This document shows positions 1-9,306 of a stretch of DNA of 64,000 nucleotides, one piece after another (positions within the stretch are counted from its first letter, which is position 1; the number at the start of each line of letters is the position of its first letter). This DNA is from Acidovorax sp. Leaf78 (lineage in GTDB: Bacteria; Pseudomonadota; Gammaproteobacteria; Burkholderiales; Burkholderiaceae_C): assembly GCF_001422735.1 (NCBI RefSeq), contig NZ_LMLZ01000020.1:560257-624256 (forward strand), given 5' to 3'. The notes under the pieces are model-generated. The model saw nothing but the letters and a program-made list of their open reading frames with translations, did no database searches and was not told the origin of the DNA. A program made the position numbers and the translations under genes.

Positions 1-798
1 CGCGGTGATCACGCTGGGCCGAAAGCGTGGCTCGTCGTAGTACTGGCGGTAGATGGATTCCATCACCGGGTGCGACACGTCCAGCGCCGTCAGGTCCATC
101 AGCTCGAAGGGCCCGAGCTTGAAGCCCACCTGGTCGCGCAGGATGCGGTCGATGGTGGCGAAGTCGGTCACGCCTTCGCCCACGATGCGCAGCGCCTCGG
201 TGCCAAAGCCGCGCCCGGCGTGGTTGACGATGAAGCCCGGCGTGTCCTGCGCCTGCACCGGGGTGTGGCCCATCTGCTTGGCATAGGCCGCAAGCGCGGT
301 GCACACTGCCGCATCGGTCTTGAGCCCGGCGATCACCTCGACCACCTTCATGAGCGGCACGGGGTTGAAGAAATGAAAGCCCGCCAGGCGCTCGGGCCGC
401 TGCAGGCCCGCGGCAATCGCGGTGACGGACAGCGAGGATGTGTTGGTGGCCAGCACCGCGTCGCTGCGCACCACGGCTTCGAGCTCGGCAAACAGCGTCT
501 TCTTGACATCCAGGCGCTCCACGATGGCTTCGACCACCAGATCGCAGCCCGCCAGGTCGGCCACCGCCTGCACCGGGTGCAGCCGCGCGGCCAGGGCCGT
601 GGCCTCGTCGGCCTCGATGCGGCCCTTGGCCACCAGCTTGGCCCACTGCTCCTGCAGCGCGGCCTGGGCCGCCTGGGCTGCGCCGGGGTTGGCGTCCAGC
701 AGAAATACCTGGCTGCCGGCCTGCGCGGCGATCTGTGCAACGCCCCGACCCATGGCGCCGGTGCCTACGATTCCGATGTTGGGAAACTGAATTTTCAT
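1..798 (-). CDS. 3-hydroxyacyl-CoA dehydrogenase (3' end beyond window)
   Basis: NAD-dependent oxidation of 3-hydroxyacyl-CoA to 3-ketoacyl-CoA, as in fatty-acid, phenylacetate or hydroxybutyrate metabolism. The reading frame starts at ATG 798 and runs off the left edge, giving about 266 residues. The N-terminal Rossmann motif GTGAMG is at residues 12-17. The stretch GFHFFNP contains the family's catalytic histidine at residue 142. The start of the C-terminal dimerisation domain is visible after about residue 185. No clear ribosome binding site precedes the start. The family is certain, but the specific substrate (PaaH-like or Hbd-like) cannot be decided from the sequence. The neighbouring FimV-like gene is divergent and unrelated. 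Confidence 0.9.
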   Translation of the reverse strand, partial: MKIQFPNIGIVGTGAMGRGVAQIAAQAGSQVFLLDANPGAAQAAQAALQEQWAKLVAKGRIEADEATALAARLHPVQAVADLAGCDLVVEAIVERLDVKKTLFAELEAVVRSDAVLATNTSSLSVTAIAAGLQRPERLAGFHFFNPVPLMKVVEVIAGLKTDAAVCTALAAYAKQMGHTPVQAQDTPGFIVNHAGRGFGTEALRIVGEGVTDFATIDRILRDQVGFKLGPFELMDLTALDVSHPVMESIYRQYYDEPRFRPSVITA

Positions 799-870
799 AG
801 CGCCATTATGGCTCTGGCGTTGAGCGGGACTTATGTGCAAGAATGGGCCGCACCATAAATAGAACTTATT

Positions 871-3204
871 GTGAAAATCCGTAACACCGTACTTGGAGCC
901 GGGCTGTGGGTGGTTGCTGCGGGCGCCGGTGCACTCTCGCTTGGCGGCAGCAGAGGCACAGTGGTGTTGGGTGCGCCCCTCGATGTGTCGTTCGACGTGC
1001 AGCCGGACCCCGGCGCTGATGTCGCATCGTCGTGCGTGTCGGCCCAGGTGAAGGCCGGCGACACCCCCATCGGCGACGCCAGGGTTCGCATCACGCCGCT
1101 GCCCGAGATGCGCGGCCGCTCGCCAGCCGTGCGTGTGCAGGCCAGTGTGGCCATCGATGAGCCTGTGCTCACCGTCACGCTGTCTGCAGGCTGCAGCAGC
1201 AAGATCACCCGGACCTACACCTTTCTCTCCGAGCTGCCGGCCACCGTGGCGCGATCGACAAGCCCGGTCGATGTGGCCAGGCTGTCGTCCGCGCCCCTGA
1301 GCTCGTCGGACGCAGCACGCGCCGCAGCGGGTGCCAACGCTGCCGCAGCGCCCGGCGCTGGTACTGCAGCACAACGTGCATCCGCAGGCTCTGCACCCGA
1401 TGCAGCGCCCAATACGACGCTAAATGCGGCGCCCAATGCTGCAGCCGGTACACCCCCCACCCGCGCCGCAGCGGCCAGCCGGCCTGTGGCGCCGCGTGCT
1501 GCCGCCAACCCCGCGCCGGCCCGCAGCGTGCCGTCGCGCCAGCCTGCCGCTGCAGCGCCCAAGGCCGCCGAGCGCTCACGCCTGGTCGTGGAGCCGCTGG
1601 ACCTCTGGCTCGACCGCCCCGTGGCGTTGCGCACGTCCCCCGAGCTGCTGGTCACGCCGTCGGACCAACCCTCTGCACAACGGGCCCAGGCCGCCGCCGT
1701 GTGGAAGGCGCTGAACGCGCAACCCGAAGACATCAACCAGGACGCGGACCGCCTGAAGGCGGTGGAGGCCGACATGGCCGCGCTGCGTGCCCAGGCCAGC
1801 CGCGACCGCGCCAGTGCCGCGCAGGTGCAGCAGCAACTGGAGCAGGCCCAGGAAGAGCGCTTCCCGGCGATGGTGGTGTATGTACTGGGCGGCCTGCTGG
1901 CCGCCGCGCTGCTGCTGGTGGCATGGGTGCTGGTGCGGCTGCGCACCAACTCCGAAAAGGCCATCCGCGACTGGCGCGATTCCGTCGCAGCGCTGGGCGG
2001 GCGCGACCCGGCACTTGCCGCCCGTGAAGCGGTGCTGGGCCTCACGCCCCATCCGGGCGATACCTGGTTGCCACCGGACACCACGCCCGGTGCCGCGCAG
2101 CAGGCGGGCCCTGCCGCGGCACCGCCTGCGCGCGGGCCCAAGCTGAGTTCTGGCGCCGCGCCGCTGGTGCCGTCGTTCGTGGACACCAATCCAGCACCCA
2201 CTGCCACGGCGCCGACGCTGGCTAGAACATCGGGCGTCGCCCCTGCCATCGCACCCGCCGTGGCCACGGGCGCAGCCCCCGCGGTGGCTCCTGCGACTGC
2301 CAGCAAGACCGCATTGCACATCGTCAGCCCCGAAGAGCTGTTCGACATTCAGCAGCAGGCCGAGTTTTTCATCTCCGTGGGCGAGCACCACCAGGCCATC
2401 GAGGTGCTCAAGAAGCACATCGCAGAGCGCGGCGACGTCTCGCCGCTGGCTTACCTGGAGCTGCTGCGGCTGTACCACACGCTGAGCCGGGTGGAAGAGT
2501 TCGCGCAGCTGCGAAAGCAGTTCATGCAGTCGTTCAATGCGCAGGTGCCGGAGTTCACCGGCTTTCACCGCACGGGGCGCATGCTGTACCACTACACCGA
2601 TGCGCTCGCCGAGATCGAGGCGGAGTGGACGTCCCCTTCCGTGATGGCGCTGCTGGAGAAGTTTTTGTTCCGGCGCGATGGCGTAGGCGCCATCGAGCCC
2701 TTCGACATGGCCGCCTACGACGAGCTGCTGCTGTTGCTGGCCATCGCGCAGACCACCCCGGCTTCTGCACGGGGCGATGCGGCGTCGCCACGCCAGCGCA
2801 CCACGCCGCTGGCACCAGACCGCATGGACTCGGTGGTGATGCCCGAGCCGCCTGCACAGCCTGCCGCCAAGCGCGACGACCTGCCGCTCGATTCGCTGGC
2901 GGCCAGCCTGGAGTTTGAATTTGACGAGTCGCTGCGCACGCCGCGCGCCGTGCAGCCACCAGAGCCGCCAGCGGCCACGCGTCCCCCCGTGGTGGCGCCC
3001 GGCGTCGCGGTGGACACACGGGGCGCGCCGCTGGACCTGGACTTGTCCGAGCCTCCCCACCTCACCCTCAGCGACTTGCCGGCCGTGCCGGTCACTCCCC
3101 CTCCGCCATCGGGCGGGGCCGTCGGCTTTGGCATGGGCAACGACCTGATGGAACTGCGGCTGGAGCTGGAGCACAAGGAAAACTACCCCAAGGGCCGTCC
3201 CTGA
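871..3204 (+). CDS. FimV-like single-pass membrane protein
   Basis: Likely a FimV/HubP-type polar or cell-wall-associated scaffold of 777 residues, starting at GTG 871. Visible features are a signal-like N-terminus ending near residue 22, a FimV-type periplasmic N-terminal domain (about 22-125) with the phrase GALSLGG, a long Ala/Pro-rich low-complexity linker (about 130-235), a short coiled coil (about 290-325), a membrane segment (about 334-356) and an acidic cytoplasmic part. The cytoplasmic part carries a TPR-like helical region near 490-580 (phrase FFISVGEHHQAIEVL). I see no LysM domain, which classical FimV has between the N-terminal domain and the membrane segment. FimV proteins act in type IV pilus assembly and polarity. 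No pilus genes lie nearby, so the role here is inferred from similarity alone. Confidence 0.7.
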   Translation: MKIRNTVLGAGLWVVAAGAGALSLGGSRGTVVLGAPLDVSFDVQPDPGADVASSCVSAQVKAGDTPIGDARVRITPLPEMRGRSPAVRVQASVAIDEPVLTVTLSAGCSSKITRTYTFLSELPATVARSTSPVDVARLSSAPLSSSDAARAAAGANAAAAPGAGTAAQRASAGSAPDAAPNTTLNAAPNAAAGTPPTRAAAASRPVAPRAAANPAPARSVPSRQPAAAAPKAAERSRLVVEPLDLWLDRPVALRTSPELLVTPSDQPSAQRAQAAAVWKALNAQPEDINQDADRLKAVEADMAALRAQASRDRASAAQVQQQLEQAQEERFPAMVVYVLGGLLAAALLLVAWVLVRLRTNSEKAIRDWRDSVAALGGRDPALAAREAVLGLTPHPGDTWLPPDTTPGAAQQAGPAAAPPARGPKLSSGAAPLVPSFVDTNPAPTATAPTLARTSGVAPAIAPAVATGAAPAVAPATASKTALHIVSPEELFDIQQQAEFFISVGEHHQAIEVLKKHIAERGDVSPLAYLELLRLYHTLSRVEEFAQLRKQFMQSFNAQVPEFTGFHRTGRMLYHYTDALAEIEAEWTSPSVMALLEKFLFRRDGVGAIEPFDMAAYDELLLLLAIAQTTPASARGDAASPRQRTTPLAPDRMDSVVMPEPPAQPAAKRDDLPLDSLAASLEFEFDESLRTPRAVQPPEPPAATRPPVVAPGVAVDTRGAPLDLDLSEPPHLTLSDLPAVPVTPPPPSGGAVGFGMGNDLMELRLELEHKENYPKGRP

Positions 3205-3397
3205 GCCTGAGGGGCTGACGGTGCGGGGCTGAAGGCTCGCTGGCCTGTGCTGGGTGCAGCGCACACCGGGCTGGAGCGCGCTACTGGGCATAGGTTCAGC
3301 GGCCCAGCAGTTCAGCAGCTTGGTAATCTATCCATGCCGCTCCAGCGGGCGATATACCCAACGCCGCCGCGGGCCGCAGCCCGCAGGGCCCTCTGGT

Positions 3398-4321
3398 TCA
3401 GGCGGCGCCGCCTGCCACCTGCATCGCGCGCATCAGCGCTGTGGCTTCGGCCTCCGGGTCGGGCGCATTGACCAGCGCTCTCACCACCGCGATCGACCCC
3501 ACGCCGGTCGCCAGGACCTCCGCGAACTGACCGGCGCCAATGCCGCCGATGGCCACCTGCGGGTAGTGGCGCAGCAGCCGCGCGTACACGCCCAGGCGGC
3601 CCACGCCCTGGGGCGCGGTGGCCATCTTCTTGAGCGTGGTGGGGAACACGGCGCCCATGGCGATGTAGCTCGGGCCCACGGCATCCGCGCGCACCATTTC
3701 GGCATAGCCATGGGTGCTCACGCCCAGGCGCAGGCCGGACGCGCGCAGGGCCTGCAGGTCGGCCGCGCTGAGCGCATCCAGGTCTTCCTGGCCCAGGTGG
3801 ATGCCGTAGGCACCCGCGGCGATGGCCGCCTGCCAGTGGTCGTTGATGAACAGCAGCGCGGACGTGCCCAGCACGGCCTGCACGGCGGCCCGCACTTCGC
3901 GGTCGATGGCCGCCGCGTCGTCGGACTTGAAGCGCAGTTGCACCGTGGGCACGCCCGCGCGGGCCATGCGGCCCACCCAGTCGGCGTCGGGCAGCACGGC
4001 GTACAGGCCCAGGTGCTGCGGGCAGGGGGCGAATGCCTGCGCGCGCGGCACGGGCTGCAGGTCAAAGTCCTCGGGCGCGTCGGGCCAGATTTCGGGCTGC
4101 ACGGCGCCGGTGCGCTCGGTGCGGGCCTGCCAGGCCTGCGCCACGCATTCGGCGTCGTGGGCAATGAAACCCAGCGTGCTGCAGGCCTGCAGTGCCGCCA
4201 GATAGGCCGGGTCCTGCCGGGTGGGGGCAGGCGCCGCCTGGGGCGCAAAGCCCGCGAAGGTGGCGGCGTGGTGCGCAACGATCTGTTGCGCCAGGGCTTT
4301 CGTATCAAGCATCTTGAGCAT
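3398..4321 (-). CDS. thiE: Thiamine phosphate synthase
   Basis: Joins HMP-PP and thiazole phosphate to make thiamine monophosphate in the cytosol. The C-terminal two thirds form the ThiE barrel: [27 protein letters not shown], the phosphate-binding loop around [11 protein letters not shown], and AIGGIG. INDHWQ resembles the INDYWQ form I recall for enterobacterial ThiE rather than the more common NDR form. About 100 extra N-terminal residues precede the barrel and I cannot assign them a function. The start is uncertain: ATG 4321 and ATG 4312 both lie inside the end of thiG, and the second overlaps its stop codon. An upstream in-frame ATG at 4369 would overlap thiG further. It is the last gene of thiO-thiS-thiG-thiE, so it should be governed by the TPP riboswitch upstream of thiO. 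Confidence 0.88.
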   Translation of the reverse strand: MLKMLDTKALAQQIVAHHAATFAGFAPQAAPAPTRQDPAYLAALQACSTLGFIAHDAECVAQAWQARTERTGAVQPEIWPDAPEDFDLQPVPRAQAFAPCPQHLGLYAVLPDADWVGRMARAGVPTVQLRFKSDDAAAIDREVRAAVQAVLGTSALLFINDHWQAAIAAGAYGIHLGQEDLDALSAADLQALRASGLRLGVSTHGYAEMVRADAVGPSYIAMGAVFPTTLKKMATAPQGVGRLGVYARLLRHYPQVAIGGIGAGQFAEVLATGVGSIAVVRALVNAPDPEAEATALMRAMQVAGGAA

Positions 4322-5117
4322 GGTGCCAAAAAGGGGTGCCCAGCACGGGCGTGCTGGGCTGGGCGGCATCCTGCGCCGACATGGCGCCGGCCCGGCGCGC
4401 GGTGCGCCCGGCGTTCACCGCGTCGGCAAACGCGCCGGCCATGGCCACCGGGTCTTGCGCCAGGGCGACGGCGGTGTTCAGCAGCACGCCGTCGTAGCCC
4501 CATTCCATCACTTGGCAGGCGTGCGACGGCAGGCCCAGCCCGGCGTCCACCAGCATGGGCACGTTCAGCCGCTCGCGCAGCGTCTGCAGCGCATACGGGT
4601 TGACGGGGCCGCGCCCGGTGCCGATGGGCGCGGCCCAGGGCATGACGGCCTGGCAGCCCACGTCCACCAGGCGCTGGCACAGCACCAGGTCTTCGGTGCA
4701 GTAGGGCAGCACCTGAAAACCTTCCTTGATGAGGTGTTCGGCCACGCCCACCAGGTTGAGCGTGTCGGGCTGCAGGGTGTAGTCGTCGCCGATCAGCTCC
4801 AGCTTGATCCACGGCGTGTCGAACACCTCGCGCGCCATCTGCGCGGTGGTGATGGCCTCTTGCGCGCTGTGGCAGCCGGCGGTGTTGGGCAGCACCGGCA
4901 CGTTGAGCTTGCGCAGCAGCTCCCAGAAGCTGTTGCCGCTCTCGGCCGGGTTGCTGCCCTGGCGGCGCAGCGACGCCGTGACCATGGCCGGCTGCGCGCG
5001 CTGCACGGCGGCCTCCAGCACGGCGGGCGAGGGGTAGCGGGAGGTGCCCAGCAGCAGCCGGCTGGCAAACTGCTGGCCGTACAGCACCAGGGGGTCGTGG
5101 GGCGTCGGGGTGGTCAT
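4305..5117 (-). CDS. thiG: Thiazole synthase
   Basis: Makes the thiazole phosphate carboxylate from deoxyxylulose phosphate, dehydroglycine and ThiS thiocarboxylate. It has 270 residues, the usual family length, with a TIM-barrel sequence. The Schiff-base lysine lies in [22 protein letters not shown] and [11 protein letters not shown] are the family's phosphate-binding and C-terminal motifs. It follows thiS after about 80 bases that hold one copy of a dispersed palindrome (5123-5179). Its last bases overlap the start of thiE, which suggests translational coupling. Dehydroglycine is expected from ThiO encoded two genes upstream, not from ThiH. Confidence 0.95.
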   Translation of the reverse strand: MTTPTPHDPLVLYGQQFASRLLLGTSRYPSPAVLEAAVQRAQPAMVTASLRRQGSNPAESGNSFWELLRKLNVPVLPNTAGCHSAQEAITTAQMAREVFDTPWIKLELIGDDYTLQPDTLNLVGVAEHLIKEGFQVLPYCTEDLVLCQRLVDVGCQAVMPWAAPIGTGRGPVNPYALQTLRERLNVPMLVDAGLGLPSHACQVMEWGYDGVLLNTAVALAQDPVAMAGAFADAVNAGRTARRAGAMSAQDAAQPSTPVLGTPFWHHAQDA

Positions 5118-5122
5118 GTCTG

Positions 5123-5179
5123 TACTATGAATTTGATAGCTGTTGGCGCTTGCTGGATCAGCGGTAGGGGCCGATTTTG
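5123..5179 (-). repeat. Dispersed palindrome family 1, copy between thiS and thiG
   Basis: Reading the minus strand, it has the same order as the other copies in this window: a GCC-CTACCGC arm, a short spacer, an AGCGC-type arm, then CAGCTAT, AATT and ATAG blocks. It sits inside an operon, so transcription must pass through it. Other copies: 7821-7880, 15963-16018, 32681-32738, 53482-53538 and 62245-62300. Confidence 0.7.
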
Positions 5180-5197
5180 CTCGAATTTGAGGGTGGA

Positions 5198-5395
5198 TCA
5201 GCCCCCCGTCACGGGCGAGATGACCTCCACCCGGTCGCCCGGCTGCAGCGTGTGGGCGGCATAACGTGTGTTGGGCACAAAGGTGGTGTTCACCGCCACG
5301 GCGAACGGGGGCCGCGCGGCGATGGCGGCCACGGCGTCGGCCACGGTGGCGCCCTCGGGCAGGTCGTGCGGGGTCTGGTTGATGGAGATGTTCAT
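5198..5395 (-). CDS. thiS: Sulfur carrier protein ThiS
   Basis: A 65-residue ubiquitin-fold sulfur carrier for thiazole synthesis. It ends in the required Gly-Gly (SPVTGG), whose C-terminal carboxylate is adenylated and thiolated. [11 protein letters not shown] is the family's final strand. The start ATG at 5395 overlaps the thiO stop by four bases (ATGA), a sign of coupled translation. The activating enzyme ThiF and the sulfur donor are not in this window. Confidence 0.95.
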   Translation of the reverse strand: MNISINQTPHDLPEGATVADAVAAIAARPPFAVAVNTTFVPNTRYAAHTLQPGDRVEVISPVTGG

Positions 5396-6534
5396 GCGAT
5401 GGCGCGGGCTGCTGATTCTGTGGCGCCGGCCGGGCCCTGTGGGGTGGGCTCCAGGTCCAGCGTCAGGTCAAAACGTTGCGAAAGCTGCGATTGTCCCGCG
5501 TTCAGCACCTCCAGCGTCACATCCAGCAGGGCGGGCGCGATCATGAAGCCGTGGCGGTACAGGCCGTTGATCTCCAGCACGCCGGGACGCGGCTGGCGGA
5601 TAGCGGGCAGGTTGTCGGGCAAGGTGGGGCGGCACTGCGTGGCCAACTCCAGAATACGGCCTTCGCCAAAACCCGGGTGCACGGCGTAGGCGGCAGACAG
5701 CAGCTCCAGCGTGGAGCGCACGCTGGCAGGCGACAGGTCGTCAGACTCGATCTCGGTGGCGCCGATGACGAACAGGTGGTCTTCCTTCGGCGCGATGTAG
5801 ATGGGGTAGCGCGGGTGCACGAGCCGCGTGGGGCGCTGCAGCGTCACGTCGGGGGCGTGGATGCGCGCCACTTCGCCGCGAACGCCGCGCAGCGCGGCCC
5901 ACTGGGGCCGGGCGCCCAGGCCGCGGCAGTCGAGCACCCAGTCGGGCTGGCCCGGCTGGCCGGGGGCAAAGGCGTCGGGCGAGCGGGGTGCGTGCCAGTG
6001 GGTGCGCACTGCCAGCCGCTGCATCTCCACCACCAGGGCGGCGAGCAGCTGGCGGTTGTCCAGCTGGCCTTCGCCGGGCAGGTACAGGCCCTGCGCAAAC
6101 CGGTGGGCCAGCGTGGGCTCGGCCTGGGCCAGGCCGGTGGCATCGAGCTTTTGCAGGCTGGGCAGCTCCGGCACGGTGCGCTGGTTGGTCTCCAGCTGGC
6201 GCGTCAGGCGCTGGGCCTCGGCGGCATCCTGACGGTGCCAGACGATGAGGGTGCCCGCCTGCTGGAAGAACACCGGCTCGGCCAGCGGCGCCAGCAGCTG
6301 AGGCCAGCGGGTGAGGGCGTGGTGGCCCATGCGCACCACGCCGGGCTCGGTGATGGCCGATTCGGCCAGGGGCGCCAGCATGGCCGCCGCCACGGTGGCG
6401 GCCGAGCCTTCGGCGGCCGGGCCGCCGGCGTCGTAGATGTCGACACGGTGCCCCTGGCGGGCCAGCTCCACGGCCAGAAGACGGCCCATGAGGCCTGCGC
6501 CCAGGATGGCAAAGGAAGAGGGTGACAGGGGCAT
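5392..6534 (-). CDS. thiO: FAD-dependent glycine oxidase
   Basis: Oxidises glycine to dehydroglycine for the thiazole ring; an aerobic replacement for ThiH. It has 380 residues. The N-terminal FAD motif is ILGAGLMG (about 9-16). Further DAO-family motifs are VAAAMLAPL after the FAD site and the C-terminal [13 protein letters not shown], typical of ThiO. It is the first gene of a four-gene operon and is preceded by a TPP riboswitch (6628-6756), leaving about 95 bases of leader before ATG 6534. No strong ribosome binding site is visible, which fits control of translation or leader folding. Confidence 0.93.
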   Translation of the reverse strand: MPLSPSSFAILGAGLMGRLLAVELARQGHRVDIYDAGGPAAEGSAATVAAAMLAPLAESAITEPGVVRMGHHALTRWPQLLAPLAEPVFFQQAGTLIVWHRQDAAEAQRLTRQLETNQRTVPELPSLQKLDATGLAQAEPTLAHRFAQGLYLPGEGQLDNRQLLAALVVEMQRLAVRTHWHAPRSPDAFAPGQPGQPDWVLDCRGLGARPQWAALRGVRGEVARIHAPDVTLQRPTRLVHPRYPIYIAPKEDHLFVIGATEIESDDLSPASVRSTLELLSAAYAVHPGFGEGRILELATQCRPTLPDNLPAIRQPRPGVLEINGLYRHGFMIAPALLDVTLEVLNAGQSQLSQRFDLTLDLEPTPQGPAGATESAARAIA

Positions 6535-6627
6535 AGGCGATTCGTGTGTCCGTGGGCTGCAGGCCAGGCGCGACGACAGTGCGAGCCAGGGTGCAAGGAC
6601 AAAACGGGGCTGTGCCGTTGGTGGAAA

Positions 6628-6756
6628 CTCCCCACGCCAGCATGACCTGGATCGGGTAGCGGGGCGGTTGCATGCCGGTGGCGATGCGGGGCCCCAGGGT
6701 ATTTCTCAGTCCCCTTGCCGGCCATGCATCCATGACCGGGCGGGACACCCCTGTTT
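6628..6756 (-). promoter_or_regulatory. TPP riboswitch (THI element) of thiOSGE
   Basis: On the minus strand the leader shows the conserved TPP aptamer parts in order: AGGGGTGTCC at its 5' end, CTGAGA (6709-6704) followed by ATACCC, a variable P3 arm, then ACCCGATCCAGGTCATGCTGG and GCGTGGGGAG. The order and spacing are those of bacterial thiM/thiC-type aptamers. It should lower expression of thiO-thiS-thiG-thiE when thiamine pyrophosphate is abundant. The expression platform (terminator or sequestered start site) lies in the last 90 bases before thiO and was not resolved. Confidence 0.9.
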
Positions 6757-6831
6757 CGTCCGGAAAAATCAATTACAGCACATCCCTCTGCCGCGCCTTT
6801 TTGATGTGGCGCATAGGCCATAATTTTTGCC

Positions 6832-7683
6832 ATGACATCTTCGACTCAGGCGCCCCCCGCGGCGCGGCGCTACGCACGCGTGCTTTCCATTGCCGGCTCG
6901 GACAGCGGCGGCGGGGCGGGCATCCAGGCCGACCTCAAGACCTTCAGCGCCCTGGGCTGCTACGGCATGACGGCGATCACCGCCATCACCGCGCAGAACA
7001 CCTGCGGCGTCACCGGCATCCACGGCATTCCGCCCGAGATGCTCAAGGCCCAGATCGACGCGGTGGTGCAGGACATCGGCGTGGATGCGGTCAAGATCGG
7101 CATGCTGCATTCGCCCGAGGTGGTGCGCGTGGTGGCCGACGCCATCCGCACCTACCAGCTGCCGCACGTGGTGCTGGACCCTGTCATGGTGGCCACCAGC
7201 GGCGACCGGCTGATCGCGCAGGAGACGGTGGGCGTGCTGGTCCAGGAGCTGTTCCCGCTGGCCGAGGTGATCACCCCCAACCTGGACGAGGCCGGCTGGC
7301 TGCTGGGCCGCACGATCGAGGGTGTGGATGCGTTGCAGGGCGCGGTGGATGGCCTGCTGGCGCTGGGCGCGCCCGCCGCGCTGCTCAAGGGCGGGCACTT
7401 GCCCGGCGACTGGGTGGTGGACCTGCTGGGCACGCGCGGCGGCGTGGCGCAGCGGCTTGAATCAGCGCGCATCGCCACGCACAACGGCCACGGCACGGGC
7501 TGTACGCTGTCGTCCGCCATTGCCGCGCACCTGGCGCTGGGCCTGCCGCTGCAGCAGGCGGTGGAGCGCGCCCGCAGCTACATCCTGGGCGCCATCGCCG
7601 CCGGTGCCGACGTGCACACGGGCAAGGGACATGGCCCGCTGAACCACGGTTATGCGCCGGTGCCGCAGGTCGTGGTTTATTGA
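6832..7683 (+). CDS. thiD: Hydroxymethylpyrimidine/phosphomethylpyrimidine kinase
   Basis: Phosphorylates HMP to HMP-P and then HMP-PP, the second substrate of ThiE. It has 283 residues with ribokinase-fold motifs: SIAGSDSGGGAGIQAD near residues 19-34, DPVMVATSG near 120, and the anion-hole and catalytic loop NGHGTGCTLS near 217-226. The C-terminal KGHGPLNHG is typical of ThiD. It is transcribed away from thiO from a shared roughly 300-base region. No TPP aptamer is visible on this strand, so it may be constitutive. Confidence 0.95.
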   Translation: MTSSTQAPPAARRYARVLSIAGSDSGGGAGIQADLKTFSALGCYGMTAITAITAQNTCGVTGIHGIPPEMLKAQIDAVVQDIGVDAVKIGMLHSPEVVRVVADAIRTYQLPHVVLDPVMVATSGDRLIAQETVGVLVQELFPLAEVITPNLDEAGWLLGRTIEGVDALQGAVDGLLALGAPAALLKGGHLPGDWVVDLLGTRGGVAQRLESARIATHNGHGTGCTLSSAIAAHLALGLPLQQAVERARSYILGAIAAGADVHTGKGHGPLNHGYAPVPQVVVY

Positions 7684-7696
7684 TTCGGCGTTCTTC

Positions 7697-7776
7697 AACT
7701 TGAATCGTTCACGCTGAGCTTGTCGAAGCGCCGCGCAAGGCTTCGACAAGCTCAGCCCGAACGGTTTGTTCAAGTT
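7697..7776. repeat. REP-like palindrome downstream of thiD
   Basis: A large inverted repeat. The 17-base arms GCTGAGCTTGTCGAAGC (7713-7729) and its complement (7740-7756) flank a ten-base loop. An outer pair AACTTGAA / TTCAAGTT encloses the whole. The core CTTCGACAAGCTCAGC with a flanking GAACGGTT recurs at 17041-17133. It may stop transcription from thiD or act as a REP element. Confidence 0.75.
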
Positions 7777-7820
7777 AAATAAAAGATGCCGCAGCAATGG
7801 GGATGGTGCGGGACTGATGT

Positions 7821-7880
7821 ATGGCTTTTAGGCTGCTACCGCTTGTCCATCAAGCGGTAGCAGCTATGAATTTGGTAGCA
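7821..7880 (+). repeat. Dispersed palindrome family 1, copy between thiD and cytX
   Basis: This is the most perfect copy: 13-base arms CTGCTACCGCTTG (7833-7845) and CAAGCGGTAGCAG (7851-7863) around a five-base loop, followed by CTATGAATTTGGTAGC. It lies in the convergent gap between thiD and cytX. Confidence 0.8.
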
Positions 7881-7922
7881 ACGCCAGGGTGAAGGCGTTG
7901 CAGGCATCGCCAGGCTCGCAGG

Positions 7923-9206
7923 TCAGGCAGCGCGCGGCCGTGTGGCCAGCGCCAGCACAAAGCTGAACGCCAGCGCCGGCAGTGCCGACCCGGCCCCGGG
8001 CACCACTTGCGGGGCCAGGTGGTACACCGCGATGCCCAGCACCCAGATGGCCACCGGCGCCGCATTCACGCGGCGCGCATTGGCCAGCAGTGCGGGCGCG
8101 TTGGCGCCGAATGCCAGGCGCCCCAGGATCACGCCGAACAGCGGCACGAACACCGAACTGAGCAGCAGCAGGAAGGGCTCCAGGCTGTGCATGGGCAGCA
8201 CCAGCGCGAGGGCGGTGCACACGGCCGCCACGCCCAGGCCCCAGCGGCGCACGCTCCAGCGCGGCAGCAGGCTGTGGGCCGACACCGCGCCCGAGTACGT
8301 GTCGCCATAGGCGTTGTCCACCTCGTCGATGAGGATCAGCGACAGTGCGATCAGCCCGCCCTGGGCCAGCAGCAGCGCCTGCACCAGGTCCTTGCTGGGC
8401 AGCGTCAACGCCACCAGCACGCCCAGGGTGTAGCACCACATGTTGGCCAGCGCGTAGCCCAGCCAGGTGCCGCGCAGCGCAGCGCCGCCGCTCTTGCCGT
8501 GGCGCGCGTAGTCGGCCACCAGCGGCAGCCACGAGATCGGCATCGCGATCACCAGGTCCAGCGCGGGCAGCACGCCCATGCCGCCTTCGCCCTTGCGCGT
8601 CCACAGCGCTTCAAAACCCTGGGCCTGCGCCAGCGACAAGAACTGCCACGACAGCCACAGCAGCGACAGCACCACCAGCGGCAGCGCCACGCGGGCGATC
8701 ACCTTGCGCACCAGCTGCACCATCGATCCGCTGATGAGCAGCATCACCACGCCGCCCCACAGCAGCGTCGCCAGCACGGGCCAGTGCGCTCCGGCCATGG
8801 TGCCGGACTGCTGGCCGATGGCCACGGTGGCATCGCGCATCACCACCAGCTCGAACGTGCCCCAGCCCACCAGCTGCACGATGTTCAGGATGATCGGCAG
8901 GCTGGCGAACGTGCGGCCGTACACCGCATGCATCAGCCCGGCGCTGGCCAGGCCGCTGTCGCAGCCGAGCTTGGCCACCCAGCCCAGCAGGCCTGCGCCC
9001 ACGATGGAGCCGCAGACAATGGCGATCAGCGCCTCTTGCGTGCCCAGCGCGGGCATCAGGTACGCGCCCACCTGCATGACCAAAAGGCCCACACCCAGGC
9101 TGAACCAGAGCGAGGCATGGTCGTGCCACTGGAAGACGCGGCGGTCGGGGGCAACGGGGGCCAGCGCTTCGTTGGTGGCAGCGGGCGCGGCGGTGTGGAC
9201 AGGCAT
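7923..9206 (-). CDS. cytX: NCS1-family hydroxymethylpyrimidine transporter CytX
   Basis: A membrane permease of about 427 residues in the purine/cytosine (NCS1) family, predicted to import the thiamine precursor HMP. I count roughly twelve hydrophobic segments between residues 30 and 425. The assignment to CytX rests on the NCS1 sequence (for example LMPALGTQEAL and ADYARHGKSG) together with its own TPP riboswitch (9307-9420) and the neighbouring thiD. The start at ATG 9206 is chosen because a GGAG precedes it by six bases and the riboswitch lies further upstream. An upstream in-frame ATG at 9335 falls within the aptamer and is unlikely. Imported HMP would be phosphorylated by the adjacent ThiD. 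Confidence 0.85.
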   Translation of the reverse strand: MPVHTAAPAATNEALAPVAPDRRVFQWHDHASLWFSLGVGLLVMQVGAYLMPALGTQEALIAIVCGSIVGAGLLGWVAKLGCDSGLASAGLMHAVYGRTFASLPIILNIVQLVGWGTFELVVMRDATVAIGQQSGTMAGAHWPVLATLLWGGVVMLLISGSMVQLVRKVIARVALPLVVLSLLWLSWQFLSLAQAQGFEALWTRKGEGGMGVLPALDLVIAMPISWLPLVADYARHGKSGGAALRGTWLGYALANMWCYTLGVLVALTLPSKDLVQALLLAQGGLIALSLILIDEVDNAYGDTYSGAVSAHSLLPRWSVRRWGLGVAAVCTALALVLPMHSLEPFLLLLSSVFVPLFGVILGRLAFGANAPALLANARRVNAAPVAIWVLGIAVYHLAPQVVPGAGSALPALAFSFVLALATRPRAA

Positions 9207-9306
9207 GGAGGGCTCCGTAGACAGACAGGCATACAGAGCAGGGGCGGCCCGGGTGGCTGGCGCCCCGCAGCGCAAGGGGTGCAGGGCGTGGCGTCGTCGG
9301 ACTTGG

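Noticed and set aside
1576..3291. Long minus-strand frame of 571 codons opposite the FimV-like gene
   Set aside because: Composition is typical of antisense frames in GC-rich DNA (Arg, His, Gln rich), with no motif. The plus-strand protein has a coherent domain layout.
7697..7880. CRISPR-like repeat array downstream of thiD
   Set aside because: Two different palindromes lie next to each other, not regularly spaced identical repeats with spacers.
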